DNA from: Cycloclasticus sp.
GTDB lineage: Bacteria; Pseudomonadota; Gammaproteobacteria; Methylococcales; Cycloclasticaceae
Assembly (NCBI GenBank): GCA_016764415.1
Contig: JAESRY010000077.1
Span: forward strand, 1-7,612
DNA: 7,612 bases
Direction of reading: 5' to 3'
How positions within the stretch are numbered: the first letter of the stretch is position 1; each line of letters begins with the position of its first letter. Of the stretch, positions 1-7,612 are shown one piece after another. Under the pieces are notes generated by a model, which saw only the letters and a program-made list of their open reading frames with translations, was not told the DNA's origin and did no database searches. A program made the position numbers and the translations under genes.

Positions 1-588
1 AAAGATAAGCCGCCCAGCAAGCGTTTTTTATGGCTGATGATGTGGGTGTATTTTTGTGGTGGTTTTGGCTTTGTTATTAGCGCAACGTATATTGTGGCCA
101 TTGTGGAAGGTCAAGCGGCGTTGCAAGGCCAAGGTGAGGTGGCATTTCTTATTTTGGGTTTATGCGCCGCACCTGCTTGTATTATTTGGGACCGAGTGTC
201 TCGGAAAATAGGGGTGCTGAATGCCTTGCTATTTGCGTATTTAATTCATGCCATAGGCATTGTTCTTCCTGCATTGGCTGATGGCTTATGGTTCGCAATG
301 CTCAGTGCCTGTTTGTACGGTTTTACCTTCGTTGGAATAGTCAGTATTGTTTTGACCATGGCGGGACGTTTTTATCCAACGAAACCTGCAAAATTAATGG
401 GTACATTGACGATGAGCTACGGTGTTCCACAAGTTATCGCGCCTACCATTGCGGGCTACCTGGCGAGTATGTCGGGTCATTATTCAGCATCTTTATATAT
501 GGCGAGTGGTTTCGTTTTGATAGGGTTTTTTACTATTTTGGCGATTAAAAAGTTATCAAGTGATGTTGCTTTGCTTGAATTGAAATAA
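1..588 (+). CDS. MFS transporter, YbfB/YjiJ-like (C-terminal half, 5' end outside window)
   Basis: The frame is open from base 1 and ends at TAA 586-588, giving 195 residues, about half of a typical 390-400 residue major facilitator protein. An internal ATG at 37 is not the true start, because the same frame is open to the window edge. The visible part is almost entirely hydrophobic, with about six membrane segments, consistent with TM7-12. It opens with a GFGFVISATY stretch like the Gly-rich first helix of each half in the YbfB/YjiJ (MFS_4) family. It continues with a cytoplasmic-loop motif WDRVSRKIG and a later AGRFYPTKPAKLMGTLT segment, also typical of that family. The role is inner-membrane export or uptake of an unknown small molecule. 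It converges on the tolC-like gene across 35 nt, so it is not part of that operon. The MFS call is firm, the subfamily is from memory, and the substrate is unknown. Confidence 0.85.
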   Translation, partial: KDKPPSKRFLWLMMWVYFCGGFGFVISATYIVAIVEGQAALQGQGEVAFLILGLCAAPACIIWDRVSRKIGVLNALLFAYLIHAIGIVLPALADGLWFAMLSACLYGFTFVGIVSIVLTMAGRFYPTKPAKLMGTLTMSYGVPQVIAPTIAGYLASMSGHYSASLYMASGFVLIGFFTILAIKKLSSDVALLELK

Positions 589-623
589 TAAACCAAAGGC
601 ATTTAATTGTGACAGTATTAAAA

Positions 624-1967
624 TTAATGCTGGAGCCATTGGTTAACGATACTTAAGTCGTTTTTTGACAAGGTTCCAGCCGTTTTCTTCAAGTTGAGAA
701 TATTCAGAATATAATTATTTTTCGCTTCGGTCAGTTGTAATTCAATACGCGATACATTGCTTTGTGCGTCTAGTACATCAACGATGGTACGCGTCCCAAC
801 TTCAAGTCCAGCTTCGCTTGCCTTTAATGAACTTTGATTAGAAATAAGCGCCTGCTTTAGCGCTTTAATACGCTGGGCGCTGCTTGTTACACCTCTGAAC
901 GCATCGCGCGTTTCCCGCAATGTTGAACGCTGGAGTGCTTCTAATTGGTCAAGCGTTTGCTGATGATTAAATGCTGCTTGTTGGGTTAAAGAACGAGTTT
1001 TCCCGCCCTTGAAAATGGGTAGCTTCAGTTCTACGCCAAGCGCATCTGACTCATTTCTAAAACCAGTTCCAAAACTACCGCCACCGGTTTCGCTGTAGTT
1101 ATGTGCAGCAACTATGTCAATCGTTGGGTAGTGGCCTGAACGGTGGATGCTAATTTGTTTTTTGGCGATGGCGACATCCAATCGTGCCATTTCAAGTGTT
1201 AGGTTTTGTTGTGCGGCGGATGCTTCCCATACATCAATATTATTAGGCTCAGGAGGCGATAAAGGGAATGTGGTTTCAAGAGGGGCTAAGTCACCGGTTG
1301 GCGTTTGAATGATTTCTCTCAGAGCTTCATGTTTGGAATAAACATTGTTTTGTGCCGAAATTTGCGTGGCTACGGATAAGTCGTAACGCGCTTGTGCATC
1401 GTGCATATCTGTAATGGCGACCACGCCAACATCAAAACGTATTTTGGCTTGTTCTAATTGCCTGGAAAATGCTTTTACGTCTTTATCTGCAACCGTGAGT
1501 GTCGCGTGCGCCTGAATCGTATCGAGGTAGCGCTCAGTTAAACGAATAATGAGGCTTTGTTCGGCGAGGAGATATTCAACTTCGGCTTTAGACACCAGCT
1601 GTTTGGCTTGGCGATAGTTAACGATACGCGCCCAATTAAATAAGGGTTGCCTTAACGTGATTGAAAACCCTTCAGTACGAAACTGTGAGGTTGATTTTCC
1701 TCCGCCGGAGAAACTGCTTTCGCTTTCTTGTCTTTCATCACTGCTTGAAGCCGATAGGTCGATAGAGGGCAGTAAATCAGCCAGTGCTTGGGGTGATATT
1801 TCTTTTGATGAAAGTAGCTGATTGTATGCGGCGTGTAGCTCGGCATCGTGTTCGCTGGCTAATTCAAAGCTGTAGATGAGGTCAAGTTGTTGAGCCCCGC
1901 AGCTGGCGCTAACGCCCAGTAGAAAGATACTTGCTAATAGTTTGTTTAAAAAAGTCGTGTACTGCAT
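624..1967 (-). CDS. tolC: TolC-family outer-membrane efflux/secretion channel
   Basis: A 447-residue protein that would form the trimeric outer-membrane and periplasmic duct used by tripartite efflux pumps and type I secretion. The N-terminus is a signal peptide: Lys9, a hydrophobic core LLASIFLLGV, and probable cleavage after CGA (residue 25). The two-fold repeated architecture of the outer membrane efflux protein family is visible. A RQPLF strand motif at 106-110 is matched by LPIFKGG at about 316-322. The helical motif VGVVAITDMHDAQ (180-192) is matched by VGTRTIVDVLDAQ (390-402). It is slightly shorter than E. coli TolC (493 residues before C-terminal trimming). It is last in the rhodanese-mug-dtd-tolC operon, 11 nt after dtd, with a weak AGAG ribosome site. 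No pump or membrane-fusion gene lies beside it, so it may serve several pumps. Orthology to TolC itself, as opposed to another OEP family member, is likely but not proven. Confidence 0.88.
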   Translation of the reverse strand: MQYTTFLNKLLASIFLLGVSASCGAQQLDLIYSFELASEHDAELHAAYNQLLSSKEISPQALADLLPSIDLSASSSDERQESESSFSGGGKSTSQFRTEGFSITLRQPLFNWARIVNYRQAKQLVSKAEVEYLLAEQSLIIRLTERYLDTIQAHATLTVADKDVKAFSRQLEQAKIRFDVGVVAITDMHDAQARYDLSVATQISAQNNVYSKHEALREIIQTPTGDLAPLETTFPLSPPEPNNIDVWEASAAQQNLTLEMARLDVAIAKKQISIHRSGHYPTIDIVAAHNYSETGGGSFGTGFRNESDALGVELKLPIFKGGKTRSLTQQAAFNHQQTLDQLEALQRSTLRETRDAFRGVTSSAQRIKALKQALISNQSSLKASEAGLEVGTRTIVDVLDAQSNVSRIELQLTEAKNNYILNILNLKKTAGTLSKNDLSIVNQWLQH

Positions 1968-1978
1968 GGTTATAGTCT

Positions 1979-2428
1979 CTAGTGTTTATTTGCGACCTTC
2001 AGCGTGAATGTAACCGGGCCGTCATTACATAAGGAGACTTGCATATTAGCACCAAACCTCCCTGAGGAGACGATTGAGTGTTTTTCTTTTGCGTATTCAA
2101 CGGCAAAGTTAAATAAGGGCTCTGCACCGGAGGGTGCGGCGGCTGGCGTGAAGCTCGGTCTGGTACCTTTTGTCGTATCAGCGGCTAATGTGAATTGGGG
2201 GATGAGTAGTAAACCACCGTCAATATCGTTTAAACTGAGGCTCATTTTGTCGCGTTCATCTGCAAACACGCGGTAGCTTAAAATGCGGTCGATGAGTCGT
2301 TTTACCTCTAGCTCACTGTCACCTCTTTCAATGGCAAGTAACGCGACGATACCTTGCTGTACTTCGCCAATGATTTGCTTGTCGACGCTAACGGTAGCGT
2401 GCGTGACGCGCTGGATAACCGTTAACAT
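1979..2428 (-). CDS. dtd: D-aminoacyl-tRNA deacylase
   Basis: A 149-residue, full-length Dtd (E. coli 145). It hydrolyses D-amino acids, and glycine mischarged on tRNA(Ala), from tRNA in the cytoplasm, keeping them out of translation. The sequence shows the family N-terminus (MLTVIQRVTHATVSVD), the active-site strand QFTLAADT with Gln78 and Thr80, a KGTRPSF segment at 87-93, the GRFGANMQVSL stretch, and the Gly-cisPro motif at Gly137-Pro138 (NDGPVTF). Numbering matches E. coli Dtd through this core. One difference is that residue 77, Ser in the canonical SQxT motif, is Pro here. The start codon lies inside the end of mug (ATG at 2428-2426, mug stop at 2424-2422). This overlap favours translational coupling and fixes the start. 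Membership is very secure. Confidence 0.96.
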   Translation of the reverse strand: MLTVIQRVTHATVSVDKQIIGEVQQGIVALLAIERGDSELEVKRLIDRILSYRVFADERDKMSLSLNDIDGGLLLIPQFTLAADTTKGTRPSFTPAAAPSGAEPLFNFAVEYAKEKHSIVSSGRFGANMQVSLCNDGPVTFTLKVANKH

Positions 2429-2964
2429 GCCGTTGGCTTTGCTAATTGTTGAAAAAGCATATTGTAGCTGTCAGTAATCACGTCTAGAGAGAAAGCGGCA
2501 TTTGCTGTGCTGGGGTTCGGCGTGATGAAAACAGGCGTGCTACCAATTTCCCATGTTTGCATTCCCCAGTCGATAGGGTGCTTTTCTTCGCAGCCATATT
2601 GCACATATTTTTGACAGGTTAATTTGCCGTGGAACCAAATCATACGCGGTTTAAGTTGCTGTATTAACTCTCTCAAGCGCTCGCTTCCTGTTCGGTAATC
2701 AAGGGCGTTTAAATCTTTACAGCCAGCTGTCGGGCGTTTTACCAGGTCAGTAAAGCCAATGTGGTATTGATCACGCATTTGTTCGCAGCTTTCTAAACTA
2801 GGTGTTAATGGCGACTCAAAGTAATCGCAAGCATTGAGCGCCTTCCAAAAGCGGTTTCTGGGGTTTGCAAAATAAAACCCAGCTTTAACCGAAGGCAGAG
2901 AGGGATTTAGGCCAATGGATAAAATATTGAGTGAGTCGCCTAAAAGGTCTGGCAGTGTCTCCAT
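2422..2964 (-). CDS. mug: Mug/TDG-type mismatch-specific uracil-DNA glycosylase
   Basis: A 180-residue protein (E. coli Mug is 168) that should remove uracil, and related damaged pyrimidines such as ethenocytosine, from G:U-type mispairs to start base excision repair. Motif 1 is GLNPSLPSVKAGFYF at residues 18-32. Its Asn20 sits where E. coli Mug has the catalytic Asn of GINPGL, and it is followed by ANPRNRFW (33-40), the typical Mug/TDG continuation. Motif 2 is NPSTANAAF at 150-158, corresponding to the minor-groove loop (NPSGLSR in E. coli Mug, MPSSSARCAQF in human TDG). It resembles the TDG form as much as E. coli Mug. FTDLVKRPTAG (71-81) is also family-like. It starts 3 nt after the rhodanese stop, has no clear Shine-Dalgarno sequence, and overlaps dtd by 7 nt, so it is translated as part of an operon. 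Confidence 0.9.
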   Translation of the reverse strand: METLPDLLGDSLNILSIGLNPSLPSVKAGFYFANPRNRFWKALNACDYFESPLTPSLESCEQMRDQYHIGFTDLVKRPTAGCKDLNALDYRTGSERLRELIQQLKPRMIWFHGKLTCQKYVQYGCEEKHPIDWGMQTWEIGSTPVFITPNPSTANAAFSLDVITDSYNMLFQQLAKPTAC

Positions 2965-2967
2965 CGT

Positions 2968-5248
<2,281 letters not shown>

Positions 5249-5252
5249 TGCG

Positions 5253-5276
5253 ACATTAGCTGTATAGCATTAATGT
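5253..5276 (+). terminator. Weak imperfect hairpin just after thiC
   Basis: Four bases past the thiC stop, ACATTAGCT can pair with AGC plus TAATGT around a GTAT loop, with a two-base AT bulge on the 3' side. The stem is A/T-rich and is followed by only a short, broken T stretch (GTTTGCCTT). It could be a poor terminator or an RNA end-protecting hairpin. Confidence 0.2.
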
Positions 5277-5333
5277 GTTTGCCTTAACTGTACGATGGTT
5301 AATACTCTACTCGAAACTGATCTGTCCCTTCAT

Positions 5334-5622
5334 CTATAAGGGTAGGTCTTGCTTGGCAGCATTTTTGAACCAGTAAATAGCATCAGAAAAATCGCTGTTT
5401 TGACGCTTAGCTTGAGTATATAAAAGTGTGCCTAACTTATTCTGTTTGTCGGCGTCGCCAGCATCGGCCTCTACGCGTAATTTGTTTTCAATGTCATTAC
5501 TAACCGAGGATTCGAATTTGCTAAATGGCGAAATGACGCCAAGCCAAGTCAGCAAGCTGATGGCGATAATGAATAGAAAAAAAACCGGTAAATACTTTTT
5601 GTAAAACTTCTAGGAACTTCAT
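5334..5622 (-). pseudogene. Small membrane-anchored Sel1/TPR-like protein, frame broken at a T8 run
   Basis: The body is an open frame whose last 73 codons (5555-5334) encode a soluble segment with one helical repeat: KQNKLGTLLYTQA followed by FSDAIYWFKNAAKQD, close to the Sel1/TPR pattern. The only start in that stretch is TTG at 5555, which would cut through a hydrophobic helix, yet the frame stays open upstream to a TAG at 5612-5610. The nearest ATG (5622-5620) is in a different frame and reads MKFLEVLQKVFTGFF up to a run of eight T on the minus strand (5584-5577). Dropping one T joins it to LFIIAISLLTWLGVISPF and the body. This gives a coherent 95-residue protein with a short charged N-terminus, one membrane anchor and a probable periplasmic repeat domain. 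The ribosome site before the ATG is poor. It could be a decayed gene, a slippage-controlled gene or a base-call error. No function can be assigned. Confidence 0.55.
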
Positions 5623-5666
5623 TTAATTTGAAAGTTGTATTTTTGTTGTGTAGGTTATCATAACGT

Positions 5667-6470
5667 ATGTTTGAAATAGACCCGTTACTCAAACCCGTCA
5701 TTGTAGGGACTGTGCTGGCCCTGTTATGGGTTATGGAGGCCTTGTATCCAATGTTTAAGTTTAAAGGCGGTCGTTTAAAGCACGATGCGTCTAATATCGC
5801 GATGGGTGTATTGAACGCTGTACTGGCTGGTTTTATTTTTGCCGGTTTAGTGTTGAGTGTAACGATTTGGGCAAGTGACAATAACGTTGGCTTATTAAAC
5901 TGGCTTGAGTTTGGCCCTGTAACAGAGGTGCTATTAGGTTTGCTTATCTTTGATTGTTGGCAATATTGGTGGCATAGGATTAATCATCTTGTCCCTTTTT
6001 TCTGGCGCTTTCATGCAGTTCATCATTCTGATGCGGCTATGGATGCAAGTTCCGCAGTGCGGTTTCATACGGTAGAAATAATGTTTTCCAGCATTATTAG
6101 GTTGTTAATACTGCCGTTAATTGGATTAAGTATTGAGCACTTGCTTATATATGAGCTGTTCTTGCTTCCTGTTATTTTGTTTCACCACAGTAATATTGCA
6201 GTTCCGGCAAAGTTGGATAAGGTGCTAAGGACTTTTATAGTCACTCCACGAATCCATTGGGTGCATCATTCGCATATTCAAAAAGAAACGGATTCTAACT
6301 ACGCCAGTTTATTGTCTGTCTGGGACAGGCTGTTTGGCAGTTACTGCTTAAGAGATGATCCGCAAAACATCCGATTAGGACTGGGCGATAAGTTTGACGA
6401 AACGCCATGGAACAGTTTTGTTGGTTTATTAAAGCAGCCCTTTAATAAACGCTTATACAAACGAGATTGA
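5667..6470 (+). CDS. Fatty acid hydroxylase/sterol desaturase-family membrane enzyme
   Basis: A 267-residue integral membrane protein of the di-iron fatty acid hydroxylase superfamily, which oxidises lipid-like substrates using O2. All the histidine boxes are present: HRINH (His103, His107), HAVHH (His116, His119, His120), RFHTVE (His134), FHHS (His173, His174) and PRIHWVHHS (His197, His200, His201). Hydrophobic helices lie roughly at 7-27, 44-68, 85-101 and 143-171, so the His clusters face the cytoplasm as in family models. The start is ATG 5667, since an in-frame TAA at 5661-5663 lies immediately upstream. No convincing Shine-Dalgarno sequence is seen. It is divergent from the small Sel1-like gene and 99 nt before tetR, probably its own transcript. 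No lipid-synthesis neighbour identifies the substrate; fatty acid, sterol-like, carotenoid or ether-lipid substrates all occur in the superfamily. Confidence 0.9.
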   Translation: MFEIDPLLKPVIVGTVLALLWVMEALYPMFKFKGGRLKHDASNIAMGVLNAVLAGFIFAGLVLSVTIWASDNNVGLLNWLEFGPVTEVLLGLLIFDCWQYWWHRINHLVPFFWRFHAVHHSDAAMDASSAVRFHTVEIMFSSIIRLLILPLIGLSIEHLLIYELFLLPVILFHHSNIAVPAKLDKVLRTFIVTPRIHWVHHSHIQKETDSNYASLLSVWDRLFGSYCLRDDPQNIRLGLGDKFDETPWNSFVGLLKQPFNKRLYKRD

Positions 6471-6508
6471 TATTAATCGTTTAGATTGAGTTGTCATTTA
6501 ATTTATTC

Positions 6509-6537
6509 TGGACTTTTCGTTCCGAAATATCTATATT
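6509..6537 (+). promoter_or_regulatory. tetR promoter (-35 TGGACT, -10 TATATT)
   Basis: TGGACT at 6509-6514 (four of six) and TATATT at 6532-6537 (five of six) are separated by exactly 17 bp. Initiation near 6544 leaves a leader of about 26 nt to the GTG at 6570. The spacer contains the palindrome described separately, as expected for an autorepressed TetR gene. Confidence 0.55.
6515..6527. promoter_or_regulatory. Putative TetR operator O1 (upstream of tetR)
   Basis: TTTCG-TTC-CGAAA is a perfect 5-3-5 inverted repeat inside the tetR promoter spacer. It contains TTCGTTCC (6516-6523), which recurs in the tetR-gst gap. The placement would block polymerase binding, so autorepression is the simplest reading. 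This is inference from position and sequence only. Confidence 0.5.
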
Positions 6538-6569
6538 AATGTTTAAATACTTTCAATAGAGGAACTTAG

Positions 6570-7145
6570 GTGGCCAGAACACGCGAATTTGATGAGCAGA
6601 AAGCGCTGAAAAAAGCGATGACGCTTTTTCGTAGGCAAGGATACAAAGCGACCTCATTAGCGGCCTTACTTAAAACGATGGGCTTAAGCCGTAGTAGTTT
6701 TTATGAAACGTTTGGAAGTAAACGTGAATTGTTTTTATCCACGTTAGAGCTTTTTGGTAAAACGGGTGCAATATACAATTTTGTAGATTCAAACTCAGCT
6801 GAACCTGCCAAGCTTATGTTCGCTCAAATTTTTGCGCGAGTAGTAGCGAGTGCGATTGAGGGGCAAGGTGGTTGTATGTTTGGTAATTGCGCTATTGAAT
6901 TTGCTACGTCAGACAAGGAAGTCTCTGATCAAATTAGCCAGGGGCTGTCTGAACTGGAAAGTTTGTTTATTGCCTTGATTGAAGCTGGGCAAGCTAAAGG
7001 GGACGTGGCAAAAGATAAAGATGTAAAGGCTATCGCTGCGCACCTAATGGCGACATTTTACGGAATACAAACCATGGCAAAGGCGGGTGTGGAGTTGAGT
7101 ACATTGAAACCGGTCATTGCTCAAACGTTACGGCAACTAGATTAA
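6570..7145 (+). CDS. TetR/AcrR-family transcriptional repressor
   Basis: A 191-residue DNA-binding regulator of normal TetR length. The N-terminal domain shows the family pattern: FDEQKALKKAMTLFRRQGYKAT, then the helix-turn-helix TSLAALLKTMGLSRSSFYETFGSKRELF at about 28-55. The C-terminal ligand and dimer domain contains GGCMFGNCAIEF at 100-111, resembling the GCL motif of the NemR-like C-terminal domain class, with Cys102 and Cys107. The start is GTG at 6570, supported by AGAGG at 6558-6562 with a 7-nt gap and by the canonical MARTREFDE opening. The GST-like gene follows after 55 nt in the same direction. Paired palindromes upstream of both genes suggest that it represses itself and the GST. 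The inducer is unknown; an electrophile or oxidant is a reasonable hypothesis. Confidence 0.93.
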   Translation: MARTREFDEQKALKKAMTLFRRQGYKATSLAALLKTMGLSRSSFYETFGSKRELFLSTLELFGKTGAIYNFVDSNSAEPAKLMFAQIFARVVASAIEGQGGCMFGNCAIEFATSDKEVSDQISQGLSELESLFIALIEAGQAKGDVAKDKDVKAIAAHLMATFYGIQTMAKAGVELSTLKPVIAQTLRQLD

Positions 7146-7151
7146 AAAAAT

Positions 7152-7186
7152 TTACCATTAAAAGAACGTTCGTTCCATAATATTAT
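7152..7186 (+). promoter_or_regulatory. Candidate gst promoter region in the tetR-gst gap
   Basis: Two readings are possible. TTACCA (7152-7157), an 18-bp spacer and CATAAT (7176-7181) would start transcription near 7188, keeping the ribosome site. TTAAAA (7158-7163), a 17-bp spacer and TATTAT (7181-7186) would start near 7193, inside the ribosome site, and is less attractive. In either case the palindrome at 7164-7175 lies in the spacer. Readthrough from tetR is also possible. Confidence 0.4.
7164..7176. promoter_or_regulatory. Putative TetR operator O2 (upstream of gst)
   Basis: GAACG-TT-CGTTC is a perfect inverted repeat at 7164-7175, followed by C. It contains TTCGTTCC (7169-7176), the same octamer as the site in the tetR promoter. 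It lies in the 55-nt gap before the GST-like gene, over the predicted promoter. Control of the GST by the adjacent TetR protein is inferred. Confidence 0.5.
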
Positions 7187-7189
7187 TAC

Positions 7190-7194
7190 AGGAG
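7190..7194 (+). promoter_or_regulatory. Ribosome binding site of the GST-like gene
   Basis: AGGAG sits 6 nt before ATG 7201, a strong Shine-Dalgarno sequence. It fixes the start of the GST-like gene and shows it can be translated independently of tetR. Confidence 0.75.
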
Positions 7195-7200
7195 TTATTT

Positions 7201-7612
7201 ATGCTTAAGTTATATCAATTTAAAAGATCGTGGGGCGTGCCTAATTTAGGGCAGTTTAATGTAAAAGTAGAGACATATTTAAGAATGCTAGACATCCCTT
7301 ACAAGATAGTGGAAACACTGCCGTTAAAGGCCCCGAAGGGAAAATTACCGTATATAGAAGATGGTGCAGTAACAGTGGCTGATTCAAGTTTTATTATTGA
7401 ACACTTGAAGGATAAATATGGCGCTAAGTTAGATGCTAGCTTGAACGAAAAAGAGCGTGCGGTTGCGGTCGCAATACAGCGCCTATTAGAGGATCACCTA
7501 TATTGGGTTGGGATGTATGCTCGCTGGCAATATACAGATGAAAATTGGCAGATAAATAAAAAGGCGATATTTGGTGTTATGCCTCCATTGATACGTGATA
7601 TGGCGGCCTTTG
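7201..7612 (+). CDS. Glutathione S-transferase-fold protein (3' end outside window)
   Basis: From ATG 7201 the frame is open to the window edge, giving 137 residues without a stop. The first ~75 residues form a thioredoxin-like GST N-domain: MLKLYQFK as strand 1, the helix FNVKVETYLRML, and IPYKIVET. These are followed by KAPKGKLPYIED with the presumed cis-Pro50, and VADSSFIIEHLKDKYG, where Asp61-Ser62 occupies the glutathione gamma-glutamyl binding position. After a short linker the helical C-domain begins (KERAVAVAIQRLLEDHLYWVGMYARW). The PKGKLPYIEDG and DSSFIIEHL motifs resemble the metaxin/Faxc-like GST branch. The usual SPF(C) catalytic segment reads LGQFN (16-20), so a canonical catalytic Ser or Cys is not evident there. 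The likely role is detoxification or binding of a hydrophobic compound, in the cytoplasm. It lies 55 nt after tetR with a putative operator between them. Confidence 0.85.
   Translation, partial: MLKLYQFKRSWGVPNLGQFNVKVETYLRMLDIPYKIVETLPLKAPKGKLPYIEDGAVTVADSSFIIEHLKDKYGAKLDASLNEKERAVAVAIQRLLEDHLYWVGMYARWQYTDENWQINKKAIFGVMPPLIRDMAAF

Noticed and set aside
599..630. Possible bidirectional terminator between the MFS gene and tolC (GCATT-T-AATT pairing with AATTAATGC)
   Set aside because: The stem is A/T-rich, bulged, has a 13-base loop, includes the tolC stop codon and lacks a proper T tract, so chance pairing is as likely.
1945..1967. Possible lipobox in the tolC signal peptide (VSASC)
   Set aside because: The -3 position before Cys is Ser, not Leu or Val as a lipobox prefers; ordinary signal peptidase I cleavage after CGA fits better.
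2004..2276. Open frame of 90 codons on the plus strand inside dtd
   Set aside because: It is antisense to the highly conserved dtd reading frame, with no ribosome site or recognisable domain.
5289..5336. Continuation of the Sel1-like protein in another frame (DEGTDQFRVEY before a TAA) if one more C were present near its stop
   Set aside because: It needs a second frame change with no homopolymer longer than CCC and adds no recognisable repeat; there is no independent support.
5549..5881. Open frame of 110 codons on the minus strand over the hydroxylase start
   Set aside because: It lies antisense to the hydroxylase N-terminus and has no family features. Its end reads through the T8 run in a third frame and does not give the Sel1-like protein.

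Overview
The window reads as ordinary chromosome from a free-living, probably marine or aquatic gammaproteobacterium with moderate to low GC. This rests on the style of the TolC, Dtd, Mug and ThiC proteins and on the closeness of thiC to a tolC-type gene, which I recall from gammaproteobacteria. I cannot name the genus. There is no rRNA, tRNA, CRISPR array, insertion sequence or phage gene, and no gene-free stretch longer than about 130 bases.

Layout. At the left edge is the C-terminal half of a YbfB/YjiJ-type major facilitator transporter (+). It converges on a compact four-gene leftward operon. In transcription order this encodes a single-domain rhodanese, a Mug-type mismatch uracil-DNA glycosylase, the D-aminoacyl-tRNA deacylase Dtd and a TolC-family outer-membrane channel. 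Gaps within it are 3 nt, a 7-nt overlap, and 11 nt. Divergent from the operon is thiC (+), for the HMP-phosphate step of thiamine synthesis. The 94-bp divergent region holds two extended -10 promoters that overlap each other, and it has no visible TPP riboswitch.

Downstream of thiC is a small leftward gene for a membrane-anchored protein with one Sel1/TPR-like repeat. Its natural ATG and its body lie in different frames, separated at a run of eight T. Divergent from it is a membrane-bound fatty acid hydroxylase/sterol desaturase-family enzyme (+) with a full set of histidine boxes. The right end is a likely regulatory module: a TetR-family repressor (+, GTG start) followed 55 nt later by a GST-fold protein that runs off the window. 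Both have a palindromic site containing TTCGTTCC inside their predicted promoters, which suggests that TetR controls both itself and the GST.

How the genes work together. The leftward operon links housekeeping and quality-control enzymes to an envelope channel, probably through shared transcription rather than a shared pathway. The tetR-gst pair looks like an inducible detoxification or stress switch. The repressor carries a Gly-Cys motif where the electrophile sensor NemR has its reactive cysteine. I see no clearly new multi-gene system. The points most worth checking are the TetR/GST operator pair, the riboswitch-free thiC leader and the T8 frameshift gene.
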